A DNA stretch of 64,000 bases from UBA2767 sp965228625 (GTDB taxonomy: Bacteria > Pseudomonadota > Alphaproteobacteria > Rhizobiales > Methyloligellaceae), in NCBI GenBank assembly GCA_965228625.1, contig OZ245829.1, forward strand, positions 4,030,001 to 4,094,000. Direction: 5' to 3'. The translations under genes and the position numbers were made by a program. Position 1 is the first letter of the stretch, and each line of letters opens with the position of its first letter. The notes under the pieces are model-generated. The model was not told the origin of the DNA. It saw nothing but the letters and a program-made list of their open reading frames with translations, and ran no database searches. Of the stretch, positions 1 to 9,483 are shown in pieces.

Positions 1-1
1 G

Positions 2-1048
2 GACGAACTTGCCGCCATCGGCATCGTGATCGGGGCAGGGTGGAACGGCGCGCGGGCTTTCACTTCGACATCGGGCCCCGGCATATCGCTGATGGCCGAG
101 TTCATCGGCCTCGCCTATTTTGCGGAAGTCCCTCTGGTTCTATTCGATGTCCAGCGCGGCGGCCCGTCTACGGGCATGCCGACCCGCACGCAGCAGTCGG
201 ATGTCACCGCATGCGCCTACGCGTCCCACGGCGATACCAAGCAGATCCTGCTGTTTCCGTCCGACCCGAAGGAGTGCTTTGACCTGAGCGTGGAAGCCTT
301 TGATCTCGCCGAACGGCTGCAGACACCGGTGATCGTTATGAGCGATCTCGATATCGGCATGAACGAATGGATCACGAAGCCGCTGGAGTGGAACGACGCG
401 CATGCTCATGACCGCGGCAAGGTGATGACCGCGGAAATGCTCGACAAGGCAAAGCAATTCGGACGTTACTGGGATGTCGACGGTGACGGCATCCCGTATC
501 GCACACTTCCGGGCACGCATCCGACCAAAGGCGCTTTCTTCACGCGCGGGTCGTCCCATGACGCGTTCGCGACCTATACCGAGGACGGGACGATCAACGC
601 GGAGAACCTGGACCGGCTGACCCGCAAATTCGCGACCGCCGCGCAGATCGTTCCCAAACCCGTGATCCGCAAGAGCGGCCGGACGAGCAAGCTGGGCCTT
701 ATCAATTTCGGCTCGACCGAAGCGGCCGTCCGCGAGGCGACGGAACTGCTGGCGCGTGAAGGCTACAAGCTCAACGCCATGCGGCTGCGCGCCTTTCCGT
801 TCGGCAAGCAGGTGAAGAGGTTCGCCGACCAGCACGAACGCATTTTTGTCGTCGAGCAGAACCGCGACGGTCAGATGCGGTCATTGCTGATGACCGAGGC
901 CGGCATTCCGGGCGAGAAGCTGATCCCGATCCTGAGCTATGACGGCATGCCGCTCACGGCCGAATGGGTGCGGCGCCGGATCGAAACGGTGATCGAGGCA
1001 GACAAGTCGGTTGCCGAGGCGATGCAGCTTTCGATGCGGGCGATGTAA
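2..1048 (+). CDS. korA: 2-oxoacid:ferredoxin oxidoreductase alpha subunit (5' partial)
   Basis: The frame is open from the first bases of the window, so the gene begins upstream and only its last 348 residues are visible. The protein is the alpha chain of a 2-oxoacid:acceptor oxidoreductase, probably acting on 2-oxoglutarate, which oxidatively decarboxylates the acid to acyl-CoA and reduces ferredoxin. The visible part starts inside the pyrimidine-binding domain (FTSTSGPGISLM, PSTGMPTRTQQSD) and continues into the C-terminal transketolase-like domain. The beta subunit follows after 23 bp, as is usual for korAB. Substrate is inferred from family resemblance; a pyruvate- or isobutyrate-type enzyme is not excluded. 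Confidence 0.9.
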   Translation, partial: DELAAIGIVIGAGWNGARAFTSTSGPGISLMAEFIGLAYFAEVPLVLFDVQRGGPSTGMPTRTQQSDVTACAYASHGDTKQILLFPSDPKECFDLSVEAFDLAERLQTPVIVMSDLDIGMNEWITKPLEWNDAHAHDRGKVMTAEMLDKAKQFGRYWDVDGDGIPYRTLPGTHPTKGAFFTRGSSHDAFATYTEDGTINAENLDRLTRKFATAAQIVPKPVIRKSGRTSKLGLINFGSTEAAVREATELLAREGYKLNAMRLRAFPFGKQVKRFADQHERIFVVEQNRDGQMRSLLMTEAGIPGEKLIPILSYDGMPLTAEWVRRRIETVIEADKSVAEAMQLSMRAM

Positions 1049-1071
1049 GGGCGCAAGGAGAGCCTGACACC

Positions 1072-2127
1072 ATGACCTATATGAAAAAACCCGTGGTGAA
1101 ACACCCCAATCTCCCCAAGAACGAGCTGGGTCTGACGCGCCGCGACTATGAGGGATTGCTTTCAACGCTGTGCGCGGGATGCGGGCATGACTCGGTTTCC
1201 GCGGCGATTATCGAGGCATGTTTCGAGCTCGACCTTCCCGCGCACCGGCTGGCGAAGCTCTCCGGCATCGGCTGCTCCTCGAAGACGCCGACATATTTCC
1301 TGAACCGCAGTCACGGATTCAACTCCGTGCACGGGCGTATGCCGTCCATCGCAACCGGCGCCAACCTCGCCAACCGTGAGCTCATCTATTTGGGCGTATC
1401 GGGCGACGGCGACACGGCGTCCATCGGCCTCGGGCAGTTCTGCCACGCCATGCGCCGGCGGATAAACATGGCCTACATCGTCGAGAACAACGGCACTTAT
1501 GGTCTGACCAAGGGGCAGTTCTCGGCGACGAACGACAAGATATCGAAGTCGAAAAAGGGCGAGGCGAACCTGTTCGAGTCGATCGATCTGTGCACGCTCG
1601 CGATCCAGCTCGGTGCCGGATTCGTCGGACGCGGATTTTCCGGCGACAAGCAGCAGCTCGTGCCGCTGATCAAGGCCGCGCTGCGGTATAACGGCTTCGC
1701 CTTCCTCGACATCATTTCGCCCTGCGTCACGTTCAACGACCATGACGAGTCGACCAAGAGCTATGGCCATGTTCGTACCCACAACGAGGTGCTGGGCCGG
1801 CTCGACTATGTTCCGAAGTTGCAGGAAATCACCGCTGAATACGCGGAAGGGGAGACCGTCAGCGTGCCCATGCATGATGGCTCGCAGATGCGTCTGCACA
1901 AGCTCGACCACGAATACGATCCCCGCGACGCCAACAGCGCGCTTGCGACCCTGAGGAAACGCTACGACCGTGGTCAGGTCGTGACCGGGTTGCTTTATAT
2001 CGACGAGGACGAGGCGGACATGCATACGCTTCTGGGCACGACGCGCGAACCGCTGAACGCGGTGGCGATGGACGATCTGTGTCCGGGCAGCGCCGCGCTG
2101 GAAAAGATCAACAAGTCGTTCCGCTAG
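1072..2127 (+). CDS. korB: 2-oxoacid:ferredoxin oxidoreductase beta subunit
   Basis: This is the thiamine-diphosphate and [4Fe-4S] subunit paired with the upstream alpha chain. Visible motifs are CAGCGHD near the N-terminus, GIGCSSKTP, the TPP-binding GDGDTASIG...NNGTYGLTKGQ stretch and a later SPC; together these give the cysteines expected for the cluster. The length of 351 residues is normal. I start at the ATG at 1072 because AAGGAG lies at 1055-1060, a good ribosome binding site; an upstream in-frame extension would overlap korA. No separate gamma or delta subunit is encoded next to it, consistent with the two-subunit KorAB type. Confidence 0.93.
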   Translation: MTYMKKPVVKHPNLPKNELGLTRRDYEGLLSTLCAGCGHDSVSAAIIEACFELDLPAHRLAKLSGIGCSSKTPTYFLNRSHGFNSVHGRMPSIATGANLANRELIYLGVSGDGDTASIGLGQFCHAMRRRINMAYIVENNGTYGLTKGQFSATNDKISKSKKGEANLFESIDLCTLAIQLGAGFVGRGFSGDKQQLVPLIKAALRYNGFAFLDIISPCVTFNDHDESTKSYGHVRTHNEVLGRLDYVPKLQEITAEYAEGETVSVPMHDGSQMRLHKLDHEYDPRDANSALATLRKRYDRGQVVTGLLYIDEDEADMHTLLGTTREPLNAVAMDDLCPGSAALEKINKSFR

Positions 2128-2145
2128 GCGCTTCGGCGGCGGGCA

Positions 2146-3339
2146 CTAACGTCCGGCGATCAGTCGGGCAATGACCAGCACTGCAAACGCGACGAGTGCC
2201 ATCGCAAGGGTGAACAGGATCACCCGGTCGTATCCGCCCCATTCCCAGATCACCGAGCCGATTGTCGGGGCGACGGCATAGCCGACAAGAAAGACGGACG
2301 CCAGCACGCCGGAGACGAGCCCGAAGTCCTGCCGGCCCAGATAGTCGGCGATGATCACCGGACGCACGATGCTGACGACGCCGTGTCCGGCGCCCTGCAG
2401 GAGAACGAAGCTGACCAATAGTGCAGGCACCGCCACGGCACCGTAAAGCGAAAGCGACGCAATTGCGGCCGCCGCGGCGCAGCACATGAAAATTATGCTC
2501 GTCGACACGTGCCGCTCCGCGGCCATCATGGCGAGCCGGCCCGCCACCTGCATGGGTCCGATCATCGAAATGGCAAGGATGGCGGTTTCCTTGTGCACGC
2601 CGCGCGCGTCGAGAATGGGCAGAAGGTGGTTGATGATGACGCCGTGATTGATGGCCATGGTGACGAAACACAGCGACAGGCACCAGAACAGGGGCGAGCG
2701 GATCATCCGCTGGGCCGCGTCCTTTTTGCGGCCGACCGGCAACGGGTCGTGGTGCGGCTGGGTATGCGCGCGTCCGGAGGCGCTCCAGAAAAGGGGAACC
2801 GCAACCACGACAACAACCACCGCGAAGACAATCAGTGCCACGCGCCAGCCGAACACGGCGGCGAGGGCATTGGCACTCGGGAAGGATACGGTCCCCGCGA
2901 GACCCGCGACCAGCGTGACGAGGGTGATGGCGCGCTTGGCCTGTTCGCGCATAGTGTGGGTGAGGATGGCGAAGCACGCGTCGTAGAGACATCCGGCCAT
3001 TGCCAGTCCGAGCAGAATCCATACTGCATAGAACTGCCAGAGCGCCGTCACCTGTGACAGCAACACGAGCAGGACCGCGCCGCTGAGCGCGCCGCCGGTC
3101 AGGAGGATACGCCCGTGTCCGTGGTCAATAATCCGGCCGGCAAACGGGGATGAGGCGGCTGAGACGAGCAATGAGAGGGTGACGGCGCCGGTCAGCTCCG
3201 TCTTCGACCAGCCGAACTCCATCTCCCACTCCAGAAGGAGCGCGGGAAAGGAGTAGTACATCGCCGCCCAGACAATGGTCTCGGCGATGGCGAGCGGCCA
3301 GACGATACGGCGGAACGTGCCGGATGAGCTCTTACTCAT
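2146..3339 (-). CDS. MFS transporter
   Basis: A 397-residue protein with about twelve hydrophobic segments and the layout of the major facilitator superfamily. It has a GRIIDHGHGR-type loop between helices 2 and 3, where MFS proteins carry their conserved basic motif, and a charged central loop (SGRAHTQPHH, GRKKDAA). It ends the run of minus-strand genes after the tau operon, but a strong hairpin at 3358-3382 lies between tauC and this start, so it may be transcribed on its own. It is convergent with korB, with 18 bp between stop codons. The substrate cannot be told from sequence. Confidence 0.85.
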   Translation of the reverse strand: MSKSSSGTFRRIVWPLAIAETIVWAAMYYSFPALLLEWEMEFGWSKTELTGAVTLSLLVSAASSPFAGRIIDHGHGRILLTGGALSGAVLLVLLSQVTALWQFYAVWILLGLAMAGCLYDACFAILTHTMREQAKRAITLVTLVAGLAGTVSFPSANALAAVFGWRVALIVFAVVVVVVAVPLFWSASGRAHTQPHHDPLPVGRKKDAAQRMIRSPLFWCLSLCFVTMAINHGVIINHLLPILDARGVHKETAILAISMIGPMQVAGRLAMMAAERHVSTSIIFMCCAAAAAIASLSLYGAVAVPALLVSFVLLQGAGHGVVSIVRPVIIADYLGRQDFGLVSGVLASVFLVGYAVAPTIGSVIWEWGGYDRVILFTLAMALVAFAVLVIARLIAGR

Positions 3340-3357
3340 GGTGCGCCGTCATGAAAA

Positions 3358-3382
3358 ACGCCGGTTCCAGGGGAACCGGCGT
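3358..3382 (-). terminator. Rho-independent terminator after tauC
   Basis: A perfect 11-bp stem (ACGCCGGTTCC / GGAACCGGCGT) with a 3-nt loop. Read on the minus strand it is followed by TTTTTC. It lies 7 bp past the tauC stop codon and should end the tau operon transcript. Confidence 0.85.
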
Positions 3383-3389
3383 CTTCTGT

Positions 3390-4265
3390 CTAAACGCGAC
3401 CCTTCCAGGGAACCACCTTTTTCTCGATCCATCGCATGAACAGGTCGAACGAGTAGGCGATGATACCGATGACGATGATACCCATGATGACCACCGAGGT
3501 AACGAGGAACTCCGACGCGCTCATGATCATTGCGCCGAGACCTTCCTCTGTCGCGACCAGCTCGGCGGCGACCAGGGTTGTCCATCCGAAGCCAATGCCG
3601 ATACGCATGCCGGTCAGAATCTCCGGCATGGCCCCCTTGAGTATGACGTGCCACAGGACCTGCGCACGGGTGGCGCCGAGGGAATAGGCGGCATGAATCT
3701 GCTCGATGGCCACCGATCGCACCCCGGCCCGGGTATTGAGAACCATGGGTGCGAACATTGCCAGGAACAGCAGCACCAGCTTTTGCGTCTCGCCGATACC
3801 GAACCAGATGACGGTCAGCGGCAGGTAGCCGAGCGGCGGCAGCGGACGGTAGAACTCGATCGGCGGGTCGAAGATGCCGCGAAAGACGCGATTGGTCGCC
3901 ATGGCGATGCCGATGGGAATTCCGATGATGGCGGCCAGGAAGAACGCAATGAAGATGCGCTGCGTGCTGGCCCAGGTGTGTTCGCCCAGCGTGCGGTCCT
4001 GATAGCCCTCAACCGAGACGGAGATGAACTTGTCCCAGACCTGCGCGGGCGAGGGCAGAAACAGCGGCTGGATCATCGGCCCGAATACGGGTGTGGTGAC
4101 AACCCACCACACTCCGAAAAGGGCAATGGCCGTGGCAACCGCAATGGATGTGGAATTGCCTACGCCCGGCGCCCCGTAGGAGTCGCCCGGCCTCACCGGA
4201 CCGGCCGAAAAGATCTTTCCGAACCGGGATAAGTAAGCGCCTTCGCGCACGGTTATGTCAGACAT
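3390..4265 (-). CDS. tauC: taurine ABC transporter permease
   Basis: A 291-residue inner-membrane permease of the nitrate/sulfonate/taurine group (BPD_transp_1 fold), with about six hydrophobic helices and the EAA-type loop region (AYSLGATRAQVLWHVILKGA) that contacts the ATPase. It forms the membrane channel with TauB. Its start overlaps the tauB stop by 8 bp, suggesting translational coupling. Assignment to taurine rather than another alkanesulfonate rests on TauA and on the neighbouring taurine catabolic genes; the permease alone would not distinguish them. Confidence 0.88.
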   Translation of the reverse strand: MSDITVREGAYLSRFGKIFSAGPVRPGDSYGAPGVGNSTSIAVATAIALFGVWWVVTTPVFGPMIQPLFLPSPAQVWDKFISVSVEGYQDRTLGEHTWASTQRIFIAFFLAAIIGIPIGIAMATNRVFRGIFDPPIEFYRPLPPLGYLPLTVIWFGIGETQKLVLLFLAMFAPMVLNTRAGVRSVAIEQIHAAYSLGATRAQVLWHVILKGAMPEILTGMRIGIGFGWTTLVAAELVATEEGLGAMIMSASEFLVTSVVIMGIIVIGIIAYSFDLFMRWIEKKVVPWKGRV

Positions 4266-5142
4266 GGATGTTCCCCCCTTCCAGCTCGTCGCCGCGAATG
4301 ATCGTGATGATCTCCTCGCGCATCTTGATGAAGTCGGGCATGGACTTGACCTTGCGTGCGTCCCGGCATTCGAAGAAGCGATGACAGAAGTCGAGGTCGT
4401 ATTCGTGGGTGATACGGCCCGGACGCGGCGACATGACGATCAACTTGGTCGCGAGAAACAGTGCCTCCTCGACGCTGTGCGTGATGAAGAAGATCGCCTT
4501 GTGGGTTTCCCGCCACACATCGAGAATGAGCTCCTGCATGTTGTCGCGGGTCAGCGCGTCGAGGGCGCCGAGCGGCTCGTCCATGAGCAGGGCGGCCGGG
4601 TCGCTGGTAAGCGCGCGGGCGAGGCCGACGCGCTGCTGCATGCCGCCGGACAACTCGTAGATGTTCTTGTCTTCGAAGTCCTTCAGACCGACGAGATTGA
4701 TGTATTTGCGCGCCATCTCGCGGCGTTGCTCCCGCGCCACCCCCTGAAGCTTCAGCCCGAAGGTGACGTTCTGGAGAACCTTGAGCCATGGCAGAAGCGC
4801 GTGCTTCTGAAACACCACGCCGCGGTCGGCGCCCGGGCCGGTGATCGGTTTGCCGCCGAGCGTCACCTGTCCGTGGGTTGGTTGTATGAAGCCCGCCAGA
4901 AGGTTCAGGAAGGTCGTCTTGCCGCAACCGGATGCGCCGAGGGCGACGACGAAATCTCCCGGGCCCATGGAGAGCGAAACTTTCTCCAGAGCATGGACAC
5001 CTTCGCCGAGCGCGGTCGGATAGATGACGGTAACTTCCTCAGCCCGCAGAGTGGACTGTTCAGTTTCGGCCGTCGAGCCGTTGCCCTTTTTCGGGGTGGT
5101 CTTGGCCTGTTTGGTTTTGGATCGTGTTTTGACCTGAGCCAT
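4258..5142 (-). CDS. tauB: taurine ABC transporter ATP-binding protein
   Basis: The ATPase of the taurine importer, 294 residues. Walker A is GASGCGKTT, the signature is LSGGMQQR, Walker B is ALLMDEPLG and the switch histidine is in FFITHSVEEA. It has an extra lysine- and threonine-rich N-terminal tail of about 30 residues before the ABC domain begins, longer than the usual TauB of about 255-265 residues. The start at 5142 is followed immediately by coding sequence; a hairpin terminator/attenuator (5186-5209) separates it from tauA upstream. Confidence 0.9.
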   Translation of the reverse strand: MAQVKTRSKTKQAKTTPKKGNGSTAETEQSTLRAEEVTVIYPTALGEGVHALEKVSLSMGPGDFVVALGASGCGKTTFLNLLAGFIQPTHGQVTLGGKPITGPGADRGVVFQKHALLPWLKVLQNVTFGLKLQGVAREQRREMARKYINLVGLKDFEDKNIYELSGGMQQRVGLARALTSDPAALLMDEPLGALDALTRDNMQELILDVWRETHKAIFFITHSVEEALFLATKLIVMSPRPGRITHEYDLDFCHRFFECRDARKVKSMPDFIKMREEIITIIRGDELEGGNIHV

Positions 5143-5185
5143 TTGGTCGCCTCCAGGTCTCTTGAAAGAGAGATGAAAAGAAAAA

Positions 5186-5209
5186 AGGCGGCCTCGTTAG
5201 AGGCCGCCT
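5186..5209 (-). terminator. intra-operon terminator/attenuator between tauA and tauB
   Basis: Perfect 10-bp stem AGGCGGCCTC / GAGGCCGCCT with loop GTTA, followed on the minus strand by TTTTTTCTTTTC. It lies 14 bp after the tauA stop. Partial termination here would give more binding protein than permease and ATPase, a common arrangement in ABC importers. Confidence 0.85.
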
Positions 5210-5223
5210 CGCGATACGCGTTT

Positions 5224-6237
5224 TCAGCAATCGCCTGCTAGCGCTGCTTTGACGAACTTGTCGGTTACGACCGCTCCGTAATCCGGCAGCAGATCATCGA
5301 CCTTCTTCTCCTTCTTCAGAAACTCTGATGTGAAGAAGAGGGCTTTCGCGGCACCGCCTTCCTTACCGCCGGCAAGCCAGGCATTGGAGGCCTGCGCCTT
5401 GAGGTCCGGGAAGTCGTAAAGCGCGAGCACGCCGGCGACGTCCTTGTCGTCACCGCCGACCATCTTCACGATCTTCTTGGCGTTGTCGGAGCCCGGTCCG
5501 AAGTTCCCGGGATTGTCACGGTACGCCGCGTCCGCAGCGGACATGCCCTTAACGAACTGGCACATGAACTTTGCGTTCTCGCCGGCGAAGTTGTTGGTGA
5601 CGATCATGCCGTCGAACGTGGCCTTGCCGAGTTTCGACAGGTCACCGGATGTGAGCAGCACCTTGCCGTTCTTCTTGATGCGGCTGAGCGCCGGATCCCA
5701 GATGAACGCCGCATCGATATCGCCGCGTTCCCAGGCTGCGGCGATCGAGTTCGGCTGCATGTTGAGGAGTTTCACTTCCTTCGGGTCGATGTTGTTCACC
5801 TCGAGAGCGAACAGCGTGTGGAAGTGCGTCGTGGAAACGAAGGGCACGCCGAGCTTTTTGCCCTTGAGGTCCGCCGGCTTTTCGATGCCCGACCCGTCGC
5901 GCACAACCAGTGCCTCGGCGTCGTTGATGTTCTCGACGATCCAGAAAAGCTTGATCGGCAGACCACGGCTCACGCCCGCAGCAATCGGGCTGGAACCGGC
6001 CATCGCGATGTCCACGTCGCCGGACGCCATGGCCGTGATGACCTTTGCGCCGGAGTCGAATTTCTTCCAGTTGATCTTGTAGCCGGTGGCTTTCTCGAAA
6101 TCGCCGTTCGCGATCGCCACCTTCCACGGATTGAAGACTTGTTGATAGCCGATGGTCACTTCCGCTGCCCGCGCACCGGTAAAGGTGAGCGTCAGCGCCA
6201 GCACAAAACCGGCTACAGTTGACAAGATATTTTTCAT
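5224..6237 (-). CDS. tauA: taurine ABC transporter substrate-binding protein
   Basis: Periplasmic binding protein of 337 residues with a clear signal peptide (about residues 1-24, ending in GARA-AE). The mature start VTIGYQQVFNPWKVAIA and the FDSGAKVITAMASGDVDIA stretch are characteristic of TauA-type proteins of the NMT1/SsuA fold. It should capture taurine and deliver it to TauBC. It is upstream of tauB with a strong hairpin in between, and downstream of the transaminase gene. Binding specificity is inferred from family resemblance and context. Confidence 0.9.
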   Translation of the reverse strand: MKNILSTVAGFVLALTLTFTGARAAEVTIGYQQVFNPWKVAIANGDFEKATGYKINWKKFDSGAKVITAMASGDVDIAMAGSSPIAAGVSRGLPIKLFWIVENINDAEALVVRDGSGIEKPADLKGKKLGVPFVSTTHFHTLFALEVNNIDPKEVKLLNMQPNSIAAAWERGDIDAAFIWDPALSRIKKNGKVLLTSGDLSKLGKATFDGMIVTNNFAGENAKFMCQFVKGMSAADAAYRDNPGNFGPGSDNAKKIVKMVGGDDKDVAGVLALYDFPDLKAQASNAWLAGGKEGGAAKALFFTSEFLKKEKKVDDLLPDYGAVVTDKFVKAALAGDC

Positions 6238-6365
6238 ACTCGTTCCTCCCTACTTGGATACGAAAAACTCTCTTCTATTGTTCTACGATCTGGTGGTCGG
6301 GTCCAGCAAACTTCCTGTTTTTCTGCACTTTTTCTAGTCGCCGCCCCCCATTCCGTGATGCTTTT

Positions 6366-7682
6366 TTAGTCCTTGAACGTCTCCAGTGTTTCGCGCACCA
6401 GGGCGACCATCTCGTCGATCTGCTCGTGCGTCGTCACAAGCGGCGGGGCGAAAATTCCGGAGTCGCCGGTGAACTTGATATGGATCCCGTTGTGGAAAAG
6501 GGCCTTCTGGAGCTTCGTTCCGCGAATGCCCGGCACAACCCCCGGTTTCACGTCGATGCCGGTCATCATGCCGTAGCCGCGAATGTCGCTCACGAGATCG
6601 ATGTCCTGGAGCGTGAACACCTTGTCCAGGAAATAGTCCGACATGTCGCCGGCCCGGTCGAACAGCTTCTCGTCCTGGTAGATCTTCTGTGCCGCGATTC
6701 CCGCCGCGCACGCTGCCGGGTGGCCGGAGTAGGTGTAGCCGTGGAACAGCTCGATCGCACCTTCGGGTGCCGCATTGACGATGGTTTCGTAAATCTCGTC
6801 GCGCACGGCCACCGCACCCATCGGCTGCGCGCCGTTGGTGAGCGCCTTGGCCATGGTCATGATGTCCGGCGTGACGCCGAACGCCTGTGCCGCGAACGGT
6901 TTGCCCAGTCGGCCGAACCCGGTGATCACTTCGTCGAACACGAGCAGTATGCCGTTGGCGTCGCAGATTTCGCGCAGGCGCTGCAGATAGCCCTTCGGCG
7001 GGATCAGCGTTCCCGTCGATCCGGCGATCGGCTCGACGAAGCAGGCCGCGATGGTCGTTCCGCCATAGGTGTCGACCATGCGTTGCAGGTCCTCGGCCAG
7101 TTCGGCGCCATGCTCAGGCTGGCCGCGCGTAAACCGGTTCTCCTCAAGCCAGGTGTGCCGCATGCACACCACGTTGGGCATGACGCCGGTGAACGTTTCG
7201 CGGTTCTTGACCATACCGGAGAGCGAGGTGCCGCCGATATTGACGCCGTGATAGGCGCGTTCGCGCGAGACGAAACGCGTGCGCTGGCCTTCCGAGCGGG
7301 CGCGGTGATAGGCCATGCAGATCTTGAGCGCCGTATCGATCGACTCCGAGCCCGAGTTGGTGAAGAAGACGTGATTGATTTCCTCCGGCGTGATGGCGGC
7401 GACCATGCGCGCAAGCTCGAAGGACGTCGGCTGAGCGAGGTTGAAGGGCGCCGTGTAGTCGTTCTCCAGCAATGCAGCGTGAACCGCAGAGGCGATTTGC
7501 TCGCGTCCGTGGCCGGCGGCCACGCAAAACAGACCCGATGAGCCGTCGAGCAGACGGTTCCCGTTGTGGTCCCATAGCTCGACGCCCTTGCTCTTCACGA
7601 CAAGCCGTGGAGCATCCTTGAATTCTCTGTTGGCCGTGAACGGCATCCAGTGGTGTTCGAGGGTATTGGCCGTGTACTGCAT
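6366..7682 (-). CDS. tpa: class III transaminase, probable taurine:pyruvate aminotransferase
   Basis: A 438-residue PLP-dependent class III aminotransferase. The PLP aspartate is in LLVFDEVITGFGR and the Schiff-base lysine in MAKALTNGAQPMG. The N-terminal HWMPFTANR is typical of omega-amino-acid:pyruvate transaminases, so beta-alanine:pyruvate activity is a real alternative. Context favours taurine: the gene lies between tauA and a divergent TauR-type regulator, and alanine dehydrogenase follows that regulator. Taurine plus pyruvate would give sulfoacetaldehyde and alanine. The start has an AGGGAAA sequence just upstream. Confidence 0.8.
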   Translation of the reverse strand: MQYTANTLEHHWMPFTANREFKDAPRLVVKSKGVELWDHNGNRLLDGSSGLFCVAAGHGREQIASAVHAALLENDYTAPFNLAQPTSFELARMVAAITPEEINHVFFTNSGSESIDTALKICMAYHRARSEGQRTRFVSRERAYHGVNIGGTSLSGMVKNRETFTGVMPNVVCMRHTWLEENRFTRGQPEHGAELAEDLQRMVDTYGGTTIAACFVEPIAGSTGTLIPPKGYLQRLREICDANGILLVFDEVITGFGRLGKPFAAQAFGVTPDIMTMAKALTNGAQPMGAVAVRDEIYETIVNAAPEGAIELFHGYTYSGHPAACAAGIAAQKIYQDEKLFDRAGDMSDYFLDKVFTLQDIDLVSDIRGYGMMTGIDVKPGVVPGIRGTKLQKALFHNGIHIKFTGDSGIFAPPLVTTHEQIDEMVALVRETLETFKD

Positions 7683-7858
7683 TTTCCCTGTTTCCCGCGC
7701 AAAATATGTGCACGGTGTTCACACAAACGCCGCGCACGTCACCAGTCAACCCCGGCGGACACACCTGCCCGCCGGCTTGTTCAAATCCGATGATCAAGCT
7801 ACTCTCTGATTTTGGACTCATCCTAGAGCCAATTTCCGGGTTTCGGTGGGGCCAGACG
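7683..7858. promoter_or_regulatory. divergent tpa/tauR control region
   Basis: The 176-bp gap holds the promoters of both divergent transcripts and is the expected place for TauR binding. I see an imperfect palindrome TGTGCAC-GGT-GTTCACA at 7707-7723, close to the tpa start, and TTTGGACTCA at 7811-7820, which loosely resembles the CTGGACTTAA repeats reported for Rhodobacter TauR. Neither is strong enough to name as the operator. Confidence 0.4.
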
Positions 7859-9340
7859 ATGCGTGAGTCACTGTTTCAGCTGCCGTCGACCGGCAAAATG
7901 AGCCTGCAGGCGCAGATACGGGAAGTCCTCGTATCGGCGATTCTCGGCGGCCAACTCCCGATCCATGACCGCATCCCGTCGAGCCGGCAGATGGCCCGGC
8001 GGCTTGGCGTTTCCCGGAACACCGTCGTTCTCGCTTATCAAGGCCTGATCGATGACGGCTACATCGTCGCCCGGGAGCGGTCCGGCTACTACGTCAACGA
8101 GGAGATCCTGAACGGCAGGGTTGAAAGCCCGCCCCTTCACGGCGCCGACGAAACGTCCGCGCCCGACTGGGAGGCACGGTTCCGTGTGCATCCGAGCGTC
8201 CAGGACAACATCCACAAGCCGGCGAACTGGCAGGAATTTCCTTATCCGTTCATCTACGGCCAGGTCGACCACAAACTTTTCCCCATCGCCGAGTGGCGCG
8301 AGTGCAATCGTCAGGCGCTCGGCAAACAATGGATCGATGCCTGGACGAGCGACTTTCGCGACCGCGACGACCCGATGCTGGTCGAACAGATCAGGACGCG
8401 GATTCTTCCGCGGCGCGGGATCATGGCGCGCGATGACGAGATTCTGGTCACACTCGGCGCACAGAATGCGCTCTACCTGATCGCCAGCCTCCTGGTCACG
8501 CGCGAAACCGTGGTGGCGATGGAGGAGCCCGGCTATCCCGACATGCGGAACATCTTCCGCCTGCGCACCGACCGCATGATGCCGGTGGAAGTCGATCACG
8601 ACGGGCTGGTGGTGGACGACCGGCTGAGCCGCGCCGACATCGTCTTCACCACGCCAAGTCATCAATTCCCGACAACCGTAACAATGCCGCGCGATCGCCG
8701 GCTCGAATTGCTGGAGGCGGCTCGCGCCCACGACCTGGTCATCGTCGAGGACGATTACGAGTTCGAGACGAACTACATCGGTGAGCCGTGTCCGGCCCTC
8801 AAATCCACGGACCGCGACGGGCGCGTCATCTATGTCGGATCGCTGTCCAAGACCCTGTTTCCGGGGCTTCGCATGGGATTCCTCGTCGCTCCCAGGGAAC
8901 TCGTCGACGAGTTGAGAGCATTGCGGCGCCTGATGGTGCGCCATACACCGAACAACAACCAGCGCGCGGTCGCGCTTTTCCTGTCGCTCGGTTACCACGA
9001 CGCGCTGATCAAGCGCCTGGAGCGGGCCTACCGGTTGCGGTGGGAAGCGATGCGAGACGCGCTCGAGACGCATCTGCCGCAGTCCAGCCGCATGCCGACA
9101 TTCGGCGGATCGAGCTACTGGGTGACCGGCCCGAAGGGACTCGACAGCGACCAATTGGCGCGGGAGGCTCTGAAAGCGGGCATTATCATTGAACCCGGCC
9201 GGGTTTACTTCTCAAATGCGCAGGGCGGTGTTCCCGAGTTTCGTCTTGGATTTTCGTCGATCGATTCCGAGATGATCGGACCCGGCATCCGGCGTCTCGC
9301 CGAACTGATCGACAGCGAGAAGCTTTGCGGACGGCGATAA
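7859..9340 (+). CDS. tauR: TauR-type MocR/PdxR transcriptional regulator
   Basis: A 493-residue regulator with an N-terminal GntR winged helix (roughly residues 10-80, including SRQMARRLGVSRNTVVLAY) fused to a class I aminotransferase-like domain. The PLP lysine is in GSLSKTLFPGLRMGF. This MocR architecture, divergent from a taurine transaminase, matches TauR, which activates taurine genes. I start at the ATG at 7859; an upstream in-frame ATG at 7790 would add residues unlike the family and run into the likely operator. It is followed by alanine dehydrogenase. Confidence 0.87.
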   Translation: MRESLFQLPSTGKMSLQAQIREVLVSAILGGQLPIHDRIPSSRQMARRLGVSRNTVVLAYQGLIDDGYIVARERSGYYVNEEILNGRVESPPLHGADETSAPDWEARFRVHPSVQDNIHKPANWQEFPYPFIYGQVDHKLFPIAEWRECNRQALGKQWIDAWTSDFRDRDDPMLVEQIRTRILPRRGIMARDDEILVTLGAQNALYLIASLLVTRETVVAMEEPGYPDMRNIFRLRTDRMMPVEVDHDGLVVDDRLSRADIVFTTPSHQFPTTVTMPRDRRLELLEAARAHDLVIVEDDYEFETNYIGEPCPALKSTDRDGRVIYVGSLSKTLFPGLRMGFLVAPRELVDELRALRRLMVRHTPNNNQRAVALFLSLGYHDALIKRLERAYRLRWEAMRDALETHLPQSSRMPTFGGSSYWVTGPKGLDSDQLAREALKAGIIIEPGRVYFSNAQGGVPEFRLGFSSIDSEMIGPGIRRLAELIDSEKLCGRR

Positions 9341-9483
9341 CCTGACATGGCACAGGCCAGGCTGGTCCGGAAAAAAATGGCCATCTGGCACTATGGAGCG
9401 CGCGTGGAGCGTGGTGCCATATAGGCGACGGCGACAGCCACACGTCCTGAAGACAAAGCCTGAGATAAGAGGAGTGAAGAATA

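Noticed and set aside
7811..7840. TTGGACTC...AGAGCCAA as an inverted TauR operator
   Set aside because: The arms do not pair properly and known TauR sites are direct repeats; left only as part of the control region.
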